Shown here: positions 1 to 6,402 of the stretch, piece after piece
Numbering within the stretch: the first letter of the stretch is position 1
Layout of the letters: every line of letters starts with the position of its first letter
NCBI GenBank assembly: GCA_003972865.1
Contig: QOAX01000290.1
Span: 1 to 9,173, forward strand
DNA length: 9,173 nt
From: Verrucomicrobiota bacterium
Lineage (GTDB): Bacteria; Verrucomicrobiota; Verrucomicrobiia; Limisphaerales; UBA1096
Direction of reading: 5' to 3'
The notes under the pieces: generated by a model
Databases searched by the model: none
What the model was told of the DNA's origin: nothing
What the model saw: the letters and a program-made list of their open reading frames with translations, nothing else
Position numbers and translations under genes: made by a program

Positions 1-791
1 ACCTCCTCGCTGGTTCGGTAACTAATGTTATTGACGCGGATTTTCTTGGCCCCGGCCTCCCCACGCAACAGGCCGTCGTAAATCCCCTCCAGGCCGTCAC
101 AGCCGATGTAGTCCGGTAGCCGATAGCGCAACCGGAACGGGAGCTCCCTGCCGCTGTCCGGGTCATCGTCCCGGCGCAGGTAACCCAGCGTGTGGAACGC
201 CATGTCGCCGTTGGGATAGGTTCGCACCGGGTTGACGGACAAGTCCACGCCCGGAACCGCGTGAGGTTCAACCTGCTCGACGAACCGCGCCACCTGGCCC
301 GGCGAGAGATCCTGCATCACGGCCATCGGCGTGTAGCGGCGCTTGTAGTAGTGGGTGTGGAATTTTTCCCTGTCGAGAACCAGCGGTTGGCCAAGGCGCA
401 GGCTCACCTGCATGGTCAGGTTGCTGACAACCTGGTAACGGGCCTTCCTCCCCAACTCATCCTGCTCGGGCCGGCTCATCCGGCGTCCGGCTTTCAGGCG
501 CATGTAGTGGGTGTAAAACAGCGGGCGCAGCTCATCGATGTACATGTGCACGTCGAACCGCAGCCGGTTCATCGCCAGCGGTTGCTGGTGGCGGTCCAGA
601 ATACGCCCTCGGGTGGCCGGAAGGCGCACGGCGCGGATCGATTGGTTTTCCTGGCGATCCCGGTAATCGTTGCCGGCTGACACCTGCAAACGCCAAAGAC
701 TCACCGTCAGCAGGAGCATGCAGCACAGGATGAACGCCGTCATCACCCGGATCGGGATGTCCCTGCTGCGTAACTGGTCAAATACAAACAC
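1..791 (-). CDS. mrdA: Penicillin-binding protein 2 (elongasome transpeptidase), N-terminal part
   Basis: Class B penicillin-binding protein that cross-links peptidoglycan during side-wall growth with RodA and MreBCD. The frame is open from a GTG at 791 to the window edge (263 complete codons), so only the N-terminal part is seen; the catalytic SxxK, SxN and KTG motifs lie outside. Visible are a basic stretch and one membrane anchor at about residues 17-32, then the class B pedestal signature ATRGRILDR (59-67), RTYPNG (190-195), and the conserved block around GLEGIYDGLLRGEAG (233-247). This order is standard for PBP2 rather than PBP3, and the position after mreD confirms it. The start is 14 bases after the mreD stop. 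The Shine-Dalgarno match is poor, but no other start codon lies just upstream in this frame. Confidence 0.94.
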   Translation of the reverse strand, partial: MFVFDQLRSRDIPIRVMTAFILCCMLLLTVSLWRLQVSAGNDYRDRQENQSIRAVRLPATRGRILDRHQQPLAMNRLRFDVHMYIDELRPLFYTHYMRLKAGRRMSRPEQDELGRKARYQVVSNLTMQVSLRLGQPLVLDREKFHTHYYKRRYTPMAVMQDLSPGQVARFVEQVEPHAVPGVDLSVNPVRTYPNGDMAFHTLGYLRRDDDPDSGRELPFRLRYRLPDYIGCDGLEGIYDGLLRGEAGAKKIRVNNISYRTSEE

Positions 792-805
792 GGTTTCTGT
801 CTCGA

Positions 806-1366
806 CTAATGCTTGCCTCTCACGATCTGGCGGTTTTCGTTGGGCCAACGGTTCGGGTCATGCAGCGGGTGCGAAAACCAACGGTCGAGCAACTTGGCCA
901 AGCGATCGAATACCGGGACCGCCACGCCACAGAGCAGCGCATTGACCAGGCACCAAACTCCCATCTGCCAGCCCAGCAACGGGTTGGCGCCCACCAGTTG
1001 CAGCAGCCACACCTGAAGCAGCGGCACCGCGGCGCCTGCTGCGGTGCCGAGGTAAAATTGCGCCACCAGTTCATCTCGCAGGATCAACTCTCGAAAGCTG
1101 AACACCGCCCACCCGGCGATAAACAACGGCAGCACACTCAGCCCCAGCGGATTGGCCGACAGGCTGTCGAGCCACAGGCCGGTCAGCATGGCGGCGGTGC
1201 TCACCTGTCCGGCACCCAGCGTCAGCCCGACGCACACCAATATCGCCGGAGTGAGGTCAGGCTGAAAACCCAGCCACAACCTTGGCCCCTGCCAATGGGA
1301 CTGCAAGAACACGAGCAGATAAGCCCCGATCAGCAGTCCCAGTGTCTTGTTGATTCTTCCCGTCAC
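806..1366 (-). CDS. mreD: Rod-shape-determining membrane protein MreD
   Basis: Integral inner-membrane component of the rod complex, thought to link MreC and MreB to PBP2 and RodA. The 186-residue product is mostly hydrophobic, with about five membrane segments (around 7-22, 40-66, 75-90, 104-124 and 134-152) and a polar, basic C-terminal tail. The family's most recognisable motif is present, GLWLDSLSANPLGLS (63-77), with the Asp (67) and Pro (73) that recur in MreD. Length is slightly above the usual 160-180. Translation starts at GTG, 10 bases after the mreC stop, which suggests coupled translation. Identity rests on the motif, topology and the position between mreC and mrdA, since MreD sequence is poorly conserved. 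Confidence 0.93.
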   Translation of the reverse strand: MTGRINKTLGLLIGAYLLVFLQSHWQGPRLWLGFQPDLTPAILVCVGLTLGAGQVSTAAMLTGLWLDSLSANPLGLSVLPLFIAGWAVFSFRELILRDELVAQFYLGTAAGAAVPLLQVWLLQLVGANPLLGWQMGVWCLVNALLCGVAVPVFDRLAKLLDRWFSHPLHDPNRWPNENRQIVRGKH

Positions 1367-1376
1367 GATGCTTCGT

Positions 1377-2201
1377 TCAAAAATGGGTCTGGGTTAACAC
1401 CCGAACGGTCTCGAGTTGGTTCAGGTTGGCGTGCAGCTTGACTCGGGCCTCGGTGTACAACCCATCCTTTGATCTCCAAGAATCCACCACTTGGCCAACC
1501 GGGATCTCCTTTGGGAAACCTCCGCCCAGCCCGCTGGTGACCACGGCCTGGCCTGGCCGCAACTCGACGTCGTTTGGCAGATAGGTCAATTCCACCACTC
1601 TCGGGTCGGAGCTGTATTGTCGCGGGGAAACGATCCCGCCCTGGCTACGAGACTCCTTGAGCAGCGCCGAGAACCGGCAGTTGGGATCCCCGACGAGCAG
1701 CACCCACGAGGTCAGCGGCCCCACCTCGGAAATGCGCCCCACCAGTTCGCCCCGGACGGAGATGACTGGCTGGTTGAGGCGAATGTCTTTGTTGCTGCCC
1801 AGGTTGATCTTGATCCGCCGCCACCAGTTGAACGGGTCGCGCCCCACGACCCGGGCAAGCCGGGTTTCCCACGGAATCCGCCGCTCCCACTCCACCGCCT
1901 CCCGCAATAGTCGGTTCTCCTCCGCAAGCCGGTCGTTGTCGAGTTGCAGATCGGCCACCGTTGGGGACGCTCCCGCCGCTTGGTTTGTGGGGAATGGACC
2001 GGGCTGGGTGACGCCAAGTTGGCCAAGCGATTCGAGGGCCGCCTGGCCGGTGGTACTGATACCGATCACGGGCAGAAACAGCCCGCCGATGGCGGACTTG
2101 AGCCGCGCCCGGACGCTCTCCGGCATCACCATCAGCAGGAACACGGTCAGGAGCACCGCCCCGACCGCCGTCTGCTGCGATCTGTAAAAAAATCGTTTCA
2201 T
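1377..2201 (-). CDS. mreC: Rod-shape-determining protein MreC
   Basis: Bitopic, periplasmic scaffold of the elongasome that forms filaments through its beta-barrel domains and activates PBP2. From ATG 2201 the product has 274 residues: a short basic cytoplasmic tail, one membrane segment at about 11-27, a coiled coil at about 82-108 (heptad-like VADLQLDNDRLAEENRLL), then the two-barrel core. Core hallmarks are DPFNWWRRIKINLGSNKDI (122-140), GELVGRISEVG (151-161), LLVGDPNCRFSALL (168-181) and VTSGLGGGFPKEIPVGQV (221-238). A Pro/Ala/Ser-rich linker (about 66-81) precedes the coiled coil. An in-frame TTG at 2213 would add four residues; ATG 2201 is preferred because the membrane anchor needs no extension and because ATG is the stronger codon. 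It follows mreB by 27 bases. Confidence 0.95.
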   Translation of the reverse strand: MKRFFYRSQQTAVGAVLLTVFLLMVMPESVRARLKSAIGGLFLPVIGISTTGQAALESLGQLGVTQPGPFPTNQAAGASPTVADLQLDNDRLAEENRLLREAVEWERRIPWETRLARVVGRDPFNWWRRIKINLGSNKDIRLNQPVISVRGELVGRISEVGPLTSWVLLVGDPNCRFSALLKESRSQGGIVSPRQYSSDPRVVELTYLPNDVELRPGQAVVTSGLGGGFPKEIPVGQVVDSWRSKDGLYTEARVKLHANLNQLETVRVLTQTHF

Positions 2202-2218
2202 CCCGTCATTCAACGGGA
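2201..2218 (-). promoter_or_regulatory. Small hairpin over the mreC start codon
   Basis: TCCCGT (2201-2206) and ACGGGA (2213-2218) are perfect inverted repeats with a six-base loop. In the mRNA the downstream arm takes in the A of the mreC ATG and the bases where a ribosome binding site would sit. Such a structure could make mreC translation depend on ribosomes finishing mreB, whose stop lies 10 bases before the hairpin. The stem is short and may be chance. Confidence 0.3.
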
Positions 2219-2228
2219 CGAACGCACG

Positions 2229-3257
2229 CTACTCTCCGCTCAAGGAAGCCACTCGCCGCAAAAACTGCAACTCCTCCAGTACCCGCCCCGTCCCCTCGGC
2301 CACGGCCGTCAATGGGGAGTCGGCGATATGAACCGGCAGGCCGGTCTCCTCGGCGATCAACTGGTCAATGCCCCTCACGAGGGCGCCACCTCCCGCAACG
2401 ACGATGCCGCGGTCGACCAGGTCGGCCGAAAGCTCGGGGGGGCATCTCTCCAGCGTCAAGCGGATGGATTCAAGAATGTTGGTTAGCGGCTCCTTCAATG
2501 CATCCCGAATTTCCTCGGAGCGAACCGTCATGATCTTCGGCAGGCCCGCACTCAGGTCCCTGCCTTTCACTTCCATCGAAAGTTCCTCTTCCAGCGGATA
2601 CGCTGAACCGATCGTAATCTTGATTTCCTCTGCTGTGCGTTCGCCTATCATCAAATTGTAGGCGCGCTTCATGTAGGCCATGATCGTGTCGTCAAACTCA
2701 TCGCCGCCGACACGCAAACTGCGGCTGAACACGATTCCCGCGAGCGAGATAATCGCGATCTCACAGGTACCACCGCCGATATCCACAATCATGTTGCCGG
2801 TGGGCTCATGCACTGGGAGCCCCACGCCGATCGCCGCGGCCATCGGCTGCTCAATCAGGTAAACCTCCCTCGCACCGGCATGGATGGCGGAATCCTTCAC
2901 CGCCCGTTTTTCCACCTCGGTGATCCCTGATGGCACAGCCACCACCACGCGGGGTGCAATCAATTTGCGGTTGTGAACCTTCTGTATGAAGTTTCTCAAC
3001 ATCGCCTCGGTGATCTCGAAGTCGGCTATGACACCGTCCTTCATCGGACGGATGGCCACGATGTTGCCCGGCGTTCGGCCAAGCATCCGTTTCGCCTCCT
3101 TGCCCACCGCCAACACGGTGGTCATGCCGGCCTCGATCGCAACCACAGAGGGTTCACGCAACACAATCCCCCTGTCTCGGACATAAACGAGGGAGTTGGC
3201 TGTACCCAGATCGATTCCAATATCGTTGGAAAACAGGCCCTTAAAATTACCAAACAT
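2229..3257 (-). CDS. mreB: Rod-shape-determining protein MreB (bacterial actin)
   Basis: ATP-binding actin homologue that polymerises along the inner face of the cytoplasmic membrane and steers side-wall peptidoglycan synthesis. The 342-residue product is full length. The actin-fold nucleotide motifs are all present: phosphate-1 GIDLGTAN (14-21), the conserved VAVPSGITEVEKRAV (106-120), EQPMAAAIG (136-144), phosphate-2 DIGGGTCEIA (159-168) and the adenosine motif VAGGGALVRG (287-296). A Cys (164) sits in phosphate-2 where Thr is common. The N-terminus MFGNFKGLF is amphipathic, as expected for membrane attachment. The ATG at 3257 has a weak AGG (3266-3268) eight bases upstream. It is the first gene of mreB-mreC-mreD-mrdA and lies 107 bases beyond the stop of an unrelated esterase gene on the same strand. 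Confidence 0.99.
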   Translation of the reverse strand: MFGNFKGLFSNDIGIDLGTANSLVYVRDRGIVLREPSVVAIEAGMTTVLAVGKEAKRMLGRTPGNIVAIRPMKDGVIADFEITEAMLRNFIQKVHNRKLIAPRVVVAVPSGITEVEKRAVKDSAIHAGAREVYLIEQPMAAAIGVGLPVHEPTGNMIVDIGGGTCEIAIISLAGIVFSRSLRVGGDEFDDTIMAYMKRAYNLMIGERTAEEIKITIGSAYPLEEELSMEVKGRDLSAGLPKIMTVRSEEIRDALKEPLTNILESIRLTLERCPPELSADLVDRGIVVAGGGALVRGIDQLIAEETGLPVHIADSPLTAVAEGTGRVLEELQFLRRVASLSGE

Positions 3258-3277
3258 GAATAACGCCTAAACGAGTG

Positions 3278-3307
3278 AATGTACGGTTTGATTAGAGAAA
3301 CCGTCAA
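3278..3307 (-). promoter_or_regulatory. Candidate sigma70-type promoter of the mreBCD-mrdA operon
   Basis: Reading the minus strand, TTGACG (3307-3302, 5 of 6 matches to the -35 consensus) is followed after 18 bases by TACATT (3283-3278, 4 of 6 matches to the -10 consensus). Transcription would start near 3271, giving a short leader of about 14 bases before the mreB ATG. The placement in the 107-base gap before an essential operon supports it; the -10 is imperfect. Confidence 0.42.
3283..3304. repeat. Inverted repeat inside the mreB promoter
   Basis: ACGGTTT (3283-3289) and AAACCGT (3298-3304) are perfect 7-base inverted repeats around an 8-base spacer. One arm overlaps the putative -35 and the other touches the putative -10, the arrangement of a repressor operator. 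No regulator gene is nearby to pair it with. A transcribed hairpin role is less likely because it lies upstream of the inferred start site. Confidence 0.35.
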
Positions 3308-3364
3308 GTGAATACCCATTTCAGCGGCGGAAAAACGGATGCGCTCGATCCCTGAAATCGCGAC

Positions 3365-4501
3365 TTAACGTCGACCGGTCTTGCCCACCGGAATCGTCTC
3401 ATCCCTAAAAGCAGCCTTTTTTTTCAGCAAATGATGGTCAAAAAAGTTTTTGAGATGCTCATTCAACACGCCACCGCCGACGCCGTGCCCCCCATCGGTC
3501 ACCGTCAGCAACGCCGTCGGCACGCCGACCGTTTTCAGCGCCGAGTATAAAAGAACAGACTGGTTGTACGGCACCGCCATGTCCTTCGTCCCGTGTATGA
3601 TCAGGAACGGCGAATCATCCTTGGTCACGTACGAAATGGGGTCGGCTGTTAGGGTTTTCTTTTTGTTGTCCTGAATTGCGCCACCGATCAACAGGCCTTC
3701 CGGCGAGTCAGCGGCGTTATGAACAATTCGGCTCTCGAAGTCGTCCATCCGCAGAAAATTCGTCGGCCCAAAATAATCCACCACACAGGTCACCTTTGTG
3801 CTTCGATCCGTGTGAGGCCCAATGGAGCCATCCATTGCCTTCACGCCGCTGGAAGTGCCCAGCATCGCGACCAAGTGCCCGCCGGCTGAGGTGCCGTGCA
3901 CCGCGATTTTGCTGCCATCCAGGCCGTGTTTCTTCGCGTTGGCCTTGAGCCAGCGAATCGCCGCCTTGCAGTCGTGAATCTGCGCCGGCCACTTGGCCTC
4001 ATTGCTAAGCCGATACCCAATCGACACCCCTGCATACTTTTCCGATTTCAGAAAGCCGTGAATCCGGTTCAACCCTCCGTCCTTGCTCCCCCCACGCCAA
4101 CCACCGCCATGGATGAAGGCAATCACCGGCAACGGCTTGTCATCGGTGCGCTTGACGGGCAGCGCCAAGTCCAGTGTCTGCCGGGCATTGTCCGTGCCGG
4201 CATAGGAAATATTCCGCATCACTTTGTACCCCTTCAGGCTTGGCCGCCGCTGCTGGCGGTTGCCTCGGTCACGAGTCAGATGCGCGACGTGCTCCTTCAG
4301 CGAGATAAAGCCGCTTTTATCGGTGTCCACACGTTCGAAGTTGCGCTTGGCCTGATTGGGCAGTTCCTCCTTCGATAGCTTGGCGTCCTTGTTCTTGTCC
4401 AAGTCGTGGAACGATTTTTCGTGTCGTGACTCCTGTGCCCAAGCCGCTTGGCCAAGCGCTGCGAGGCATACCACCAACGGGATCAATCGGGAAAAGGTCA
4501 T
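3365..4501 (-). CDS. Secreted EF-hand alpha/beta-hydrolase, BD-FAE/acetyl-xylan-esterase-like
   Basis: Predicted exported serine esterase of 378 residues. Residues 1-22 are a signal peptide with an AWA cleavage site before QES. Two canonical EF-hand loops follow: DKNKDAKLSKEE (35-46) and DTDKSGFISLKE (59-70), with acidic or Ser side chains at the calcium positions and Glu at position 12. The hydrolase domain runs from about 92 to 360: oxyanion motif HGGGW (131-135), nucleophile elbow GTSAGG (Ser205), acid Asp307 in HGTKD, and His339 in DGGHG, so the triad is complete. This layout matches the COG0657/BD-FAE esterases that act on acetylated or feruloylated xylan; the true substrate cannot be read from sequence. 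It is divergent from a CE15 glucuronoyl esterase 92 bases away, which favours a hemicellulose role. The tail after 360 is Lys/Arg-rich. The ATG at 4501 fits the signal peptide exactly. Confidence 0.86.
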   Translation of the reverse strand: MTFSRLIPLVVCLAALGQAAWAQESRHEKSFHDLDKNKDAKLSKEELPNQAKRNFERVDTDKSGFISLKEHVAHLTRDRGNRQQRRPSLKGYKVMRNISYAGTDNARQTLDLALPVKRTDDKPLPVIAFIHGGGWRGGSKDGGLNRIHGFLKSEKYAGVSIGYRLSNEAKWPAQIHDCKAAIRWLKANAKKHGLDGSKIAVHGTSAGGHLVAMLGTSSGVKAMDGSIGPHTDRSTKVTCVVDYFGPTNFLRMDDFESRIVHNAADSPEGLLIGGAIQDNKKKTLTADPISYVTKDDSPFLIIHGTKDMAVPYNQSVLLYSALKTVGVPTALLTVTDGGHGVGGGVLNEHLKNFFDHHLLKKKAAFRDETIPVGKTGRR

Positions 4502-4593
4502 GTCGGAACCCTGCCCCTCTTTGCCAAGCCGGGCAAGCCAAGGTTGTCACTCCGTTCTTGCTTCTTCACCACCGCTTGGCTTGGATACCGCGC
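4502..4593. promoter_or_regulatory. Divergent intergenic region between the two esterase genes
   Basis: The 92 bases must carry the start signals of both esterase genes. I find no convincing -35/-10 pair in either direction. It does hold a 9-base inverted repeat, CAAGCCAAG (4534-4542) and CTTGGCTTG (4575-4583), and a nearer 5-base pair, TTGCC (4521-4525) and GGCAA (4532-4536). These could be half-sites for a regulator acting on both genes. Ribosome binding sites before both ATGs are weak. Confidence 0.35.
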
Positions 4594-5871
4594 ATGACAA
4601 ACCTCCGACCGACTCGCCGGTTGTCGTTGGCTATCGCCACCCTGATCGGATTCACCATGAGCGACTCCCCCCTGCCCGCCGCAAACTACGACGAGGCCGA
4701 AGTGCCCCGGTACGAACTCCCCGACCCGCTCACGATGCAGAACGGCACCAGGGTTAAATCGGCGAAGGATTGGGTGGAGAAAAGACGCCCTGAGGTGCTT
4801 GAACTTTTTCGCAAACACGTATACGGCCGCAGCCCGGAACGCCCGAGCGGACTCAAGTTCAAGGTCATCCAAAATGACACTACCGCGCTCGGCGGCCAGG
4901 CGGTCCGGCGCGAGGTGCTCATCACTTTCGCCCGCAATGAGGCAACCCCCGAGGCCACTCTGCTGATCTATCTGCCCAAAGATACCGATGGCCCGGTGCC
5001 GGCTTTTCTGACGATCAACTTTGTCGGCAACCACACCCTCCACACAGACCCCGGCATCTCGATCAGCCGCAGTTGGGTGCGTAACAACAAGGATTGGGGA
5101 ATCGACAACAACCGCGCCGACGAACGCTCCAGGGGATCACGCCGCTCGCGCTGGGCCGTCGAAAAAATCCTCAAGCGCGGCTACGCCCTGGCCACGATCT
5201 ACTACGGAGATATTGACCCCGACTACGACGACGGCTTTGCCAACGGCATCCACCGCCTTTACCCCAAGCCGAAGCCGGACGAGTGGGGCAGCATCTCCGC
5301 CTGGGCGTGGGGCATGAGCCGCTGCCTCGACTACCTCGAGACCGACCGCGACATCAACGCCAAAAAAGTCGCCGTGATGGGCCACTCGCGTCTCGGCAAA
5401 ACCTCACTCTGGGCCGGCGCGCAGGACGAGCGATTCGCCATGGTCATCTCTAACGACTCCGGTTGCGGCGGCGCGGCGCTGAGCCGGCGTGAGTTCGGCG
5501 AGACGGTCAAGCGCATCAACACCAGCTTCCCCCACTGGTTCTGCGACAACTTCACCCAATACAACGACCGTATAAACGACCTGCCGGTGGATCAGCACTT
5601 GCTCATCGCCCTGGTCGCGCCGCGCCCCGTTTACATCGCCAGCGCTACCGGAGACCCGTGGGCTGACCCAAAAGGCGAATTCCTCTCCGGCTACCACGCC
5701 GCCCCAGTGTACGAGTTGTTCGGCCTAAAAGGCGTCGGCGTGGCCAAGCAGCCAAAAGCCGATCATCCCGTTGGCCATCACATCGGCTACCACCTCCGCA
5801 CCGGCAAACACGACGTCACCGATTTCGACTGGGAACAATACCTAAACTTCGCCGATCGCCATTTGAAATAG
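4594..5871 (+). CDS. Secreted CE15 glucuronoyl esterase
   Basis: Predicted carbohydrate esterase family 15 enzyme, which cleaves the ester between 4-O-methyl-glucuronic acid of xylan and lignin alcohols. The 425-residue product starts with a signal peptide (RPTRR, then a hydrophobic run, ending near PAA, residue 30). The alpha/beta-hydrolase domain fills the rest: GYALATIYYGDIDPD (196-210), a GSISAWAWGMSRCLDYL block (232-248), the CE15 nucleophile motif GHSRLGK (263-269, Ser265), SNDSGCGGAALSRR (286-299), and GKHDVTDFDWEQYL (404-417) with the likely catalytic His406. Asp354 in GDPWADP and Asp288 are candidate acids; family members with Glu at the latter site are known. An ATG at 4426 in the same frame would add 56 residues antisense to the neighbouring esterase and bury the signal peptide, so 4594 is preferred. 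No ribosome binding site is obvious. Confidence 0.9.
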   Translation: MTNLRPTRRLSLAIATLIGFTMSDSPLPAANYDEAEVPRYELPDPLTMQNGTRVKSAKDWVEKRRPEVLELFRKHVYGRSPERPSGLKFKVIQNDTTALGGQAVRREVLITFARNEATPEATLLIYLPKDTDGPVPAFLTINFVGNHTLHTDPGISISRSWVRNNKDWGIDNNRADERSRGSRRSRWAVEKILKRGYALATIYYGDIDPDYDDGFANGIHRLYPKPKPDEWGSISAWAWGMSRCLDYLETDRDINAKKVAVMGHSRLGKTSLWAGAQDERFAMVISNDSGCGGAALSRREFGETVKRINTSFPHWFCDNFTQYNDRINDLPVDQHLLIALVAPRPVYIASATGDPWADPKGEFLSGYHAAPVYELFGLKGVGVAKQPKADHPVGHHIGYHLRTGKHDVTDFDWEQYLNFADRHLK

Positions 5872-5892
5872 CTTGTCCAAGCTTGGACAAGC
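5871..5892. repeat. Perfect 22-base palindrome at the CE15 stop codon
   Basis: GCTTGTCCAAG (5871-5881) is followed immediately by its exact reverse complement. The first base is the last base of the CE15 TAG. As RNA it would fold into a stem of eight or nine pairs with a tiny loop. No T-run follows on the plus strand and only a mixed tatttc on the minus, so an intrinsic terminator is possible but weak; a protein-binding or repeat-family site is the alternative. Confidence 0.6.
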
Positions 5893-5952
5893 GGCACGCA
5901 CATTCAACAAGCTAAGGAATCATTCTTTGTGCAACGGCTTGGGAAAGAATCC

Positions 5953-6202
5953 CTACGGGATATTCGGTCGCCGCTTGGCCATCTTGCCACCGTATTTGCG
6001 GAGGAGGTCGGCGGTTTCCTTTCTGGCTAAATCCAATGGCGTAAACAGTTCCGGATGCTGGAGTTTCAGGAGAGCAACTCGCCAATAAAAGCCCTGCTAG
6101 GATTCTTCCGGCTTGCCTCTAAATCGATATTCTGTGGCCGGTTTTTTCGCTTGGGCAAATGTTGATGACAAGAAACGACAGAAATAACGGCCAAAAGATC
6201 AA
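5953..6202 (-). pseudogene. Decayed secreted protein ending in an ankyrin repeat
   Basis: No intact frame exists, but pieces of one gene can be read on the minus strand. From a TTG at 6202 (GGGGGA five bases upstream) comes a hydrophobic stretch IFWPLFLSFL. Near 6172 the frame must shift by one base to continue as LSSTFAQA, a typical signal-peptide end, then KKPATEYRFRGKPEES and an in-frame TAG at 6097-6099. The same frame reopens and ends at TAG 5953-5955 with FTPLDLARKETADLLRKYGG, a classic terminal ankyrin repeat and cap. The gene has thus lost its middle repeats and gained a frameshift and a stop. The ankyrin match is clear by eye; joining the signal peptide to it is inference from the shared frame. 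The region is more AT-rich than its neighbours. Confidence 0.52.
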
Positions 6203-6393
6203 ACGAATCCCCCGTGGTTCAAACAGGATTCGAATTTCGGCATCATCGTACACGATTATTCATCGTTGATCGCCTCGAAGACCTCGGTTGCACCTGTGGG
6301 TCCGGGGCATTCTGCAAGACCACACATAATGCTTCCCCCACCGACCGGCAAAGAATGGGCGATGGATGTTCTTTGTGAACAGACAGTTCATTG
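6203..6393. other. Intergenic stretch without a convincing gene
   Basis: Between the pseudogene and the DJ-1 gene I see no RNA gene or clear promoter. One tiny minus-strand frame (ATG 6327 to TAA 6256, 23 codons, ending CPGPTGATEVFEAINDE) is preceded by a purine-rich GGGGGAAGC that could bind ribosomes. Its frame also stays open upstream to just after the DJ-1 stop, so it may be a remnant of a longer gene rather than a real peptide. Confidence 0.3.
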
Positions 6394-6402
6394 TCAGTCT
6401 GT
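6379..6402 (-). terminator. Weak hairpin at the end of the DJ-1 gene
   Basis: ACAGAC (6379-6384) and GTCTGT (6397-6402) are inverted repeats that straddle the TGA at 6394-6396; one further G-C pair forms after a mismatch. It could slow or end transcription of the DJ-1 unit, but no U-run follows on the minus strand, so termination is only a possibility. Confidence 0.25.

Noticed and set aside
192..680. Open frame on the plus strand opposite mrdA
   Set aside because: It is the antisense shadow of a clear PBP2 sequence; its His/Val/Gln-rich composition matches no family.
809..1441. 210-codon plus-strand frame opposite mreD
   Set aside because: Antisense shadow, Gln/His/Arg-rich, and it crosses the mreC-mreD boundary.
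1944..2486. 180-codon plus-strand frame opposite mreC and mreB
   Set aside because: Spans two certain genes on the other strand and has shadow-like composition.
3318..3358. ATTTCAG / CTGAAAT inverted repeat as terminator of the EF-hand esterase gene
   Set aside because: The arms are seven bases with a 27-base loop and no U-run follows on the minus strand, so the evidence is too weak.
3896..4378. 160-codon plus-strand frame inside the esterase gene
   Set aside because: Antisense to the catalytic domain with an intact triad; no recognisable motif of its own.
4426..4593. A 56-residue N-terminal extension of the CE15 gene starting at ATG 4426
   Set aside because: It runs antisense over the start of the neighbouring esterase, is unlike the family, and would place the signal peptide internally; ATG 4594 gives a proper signal peptide.
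5873..6088. Plus-strand TTG-started frame after the CE15 stop
   Set aside because: It starts inside the palindrome and is antisense to the ankyrin remnant, which explains the apparent coding pattern.
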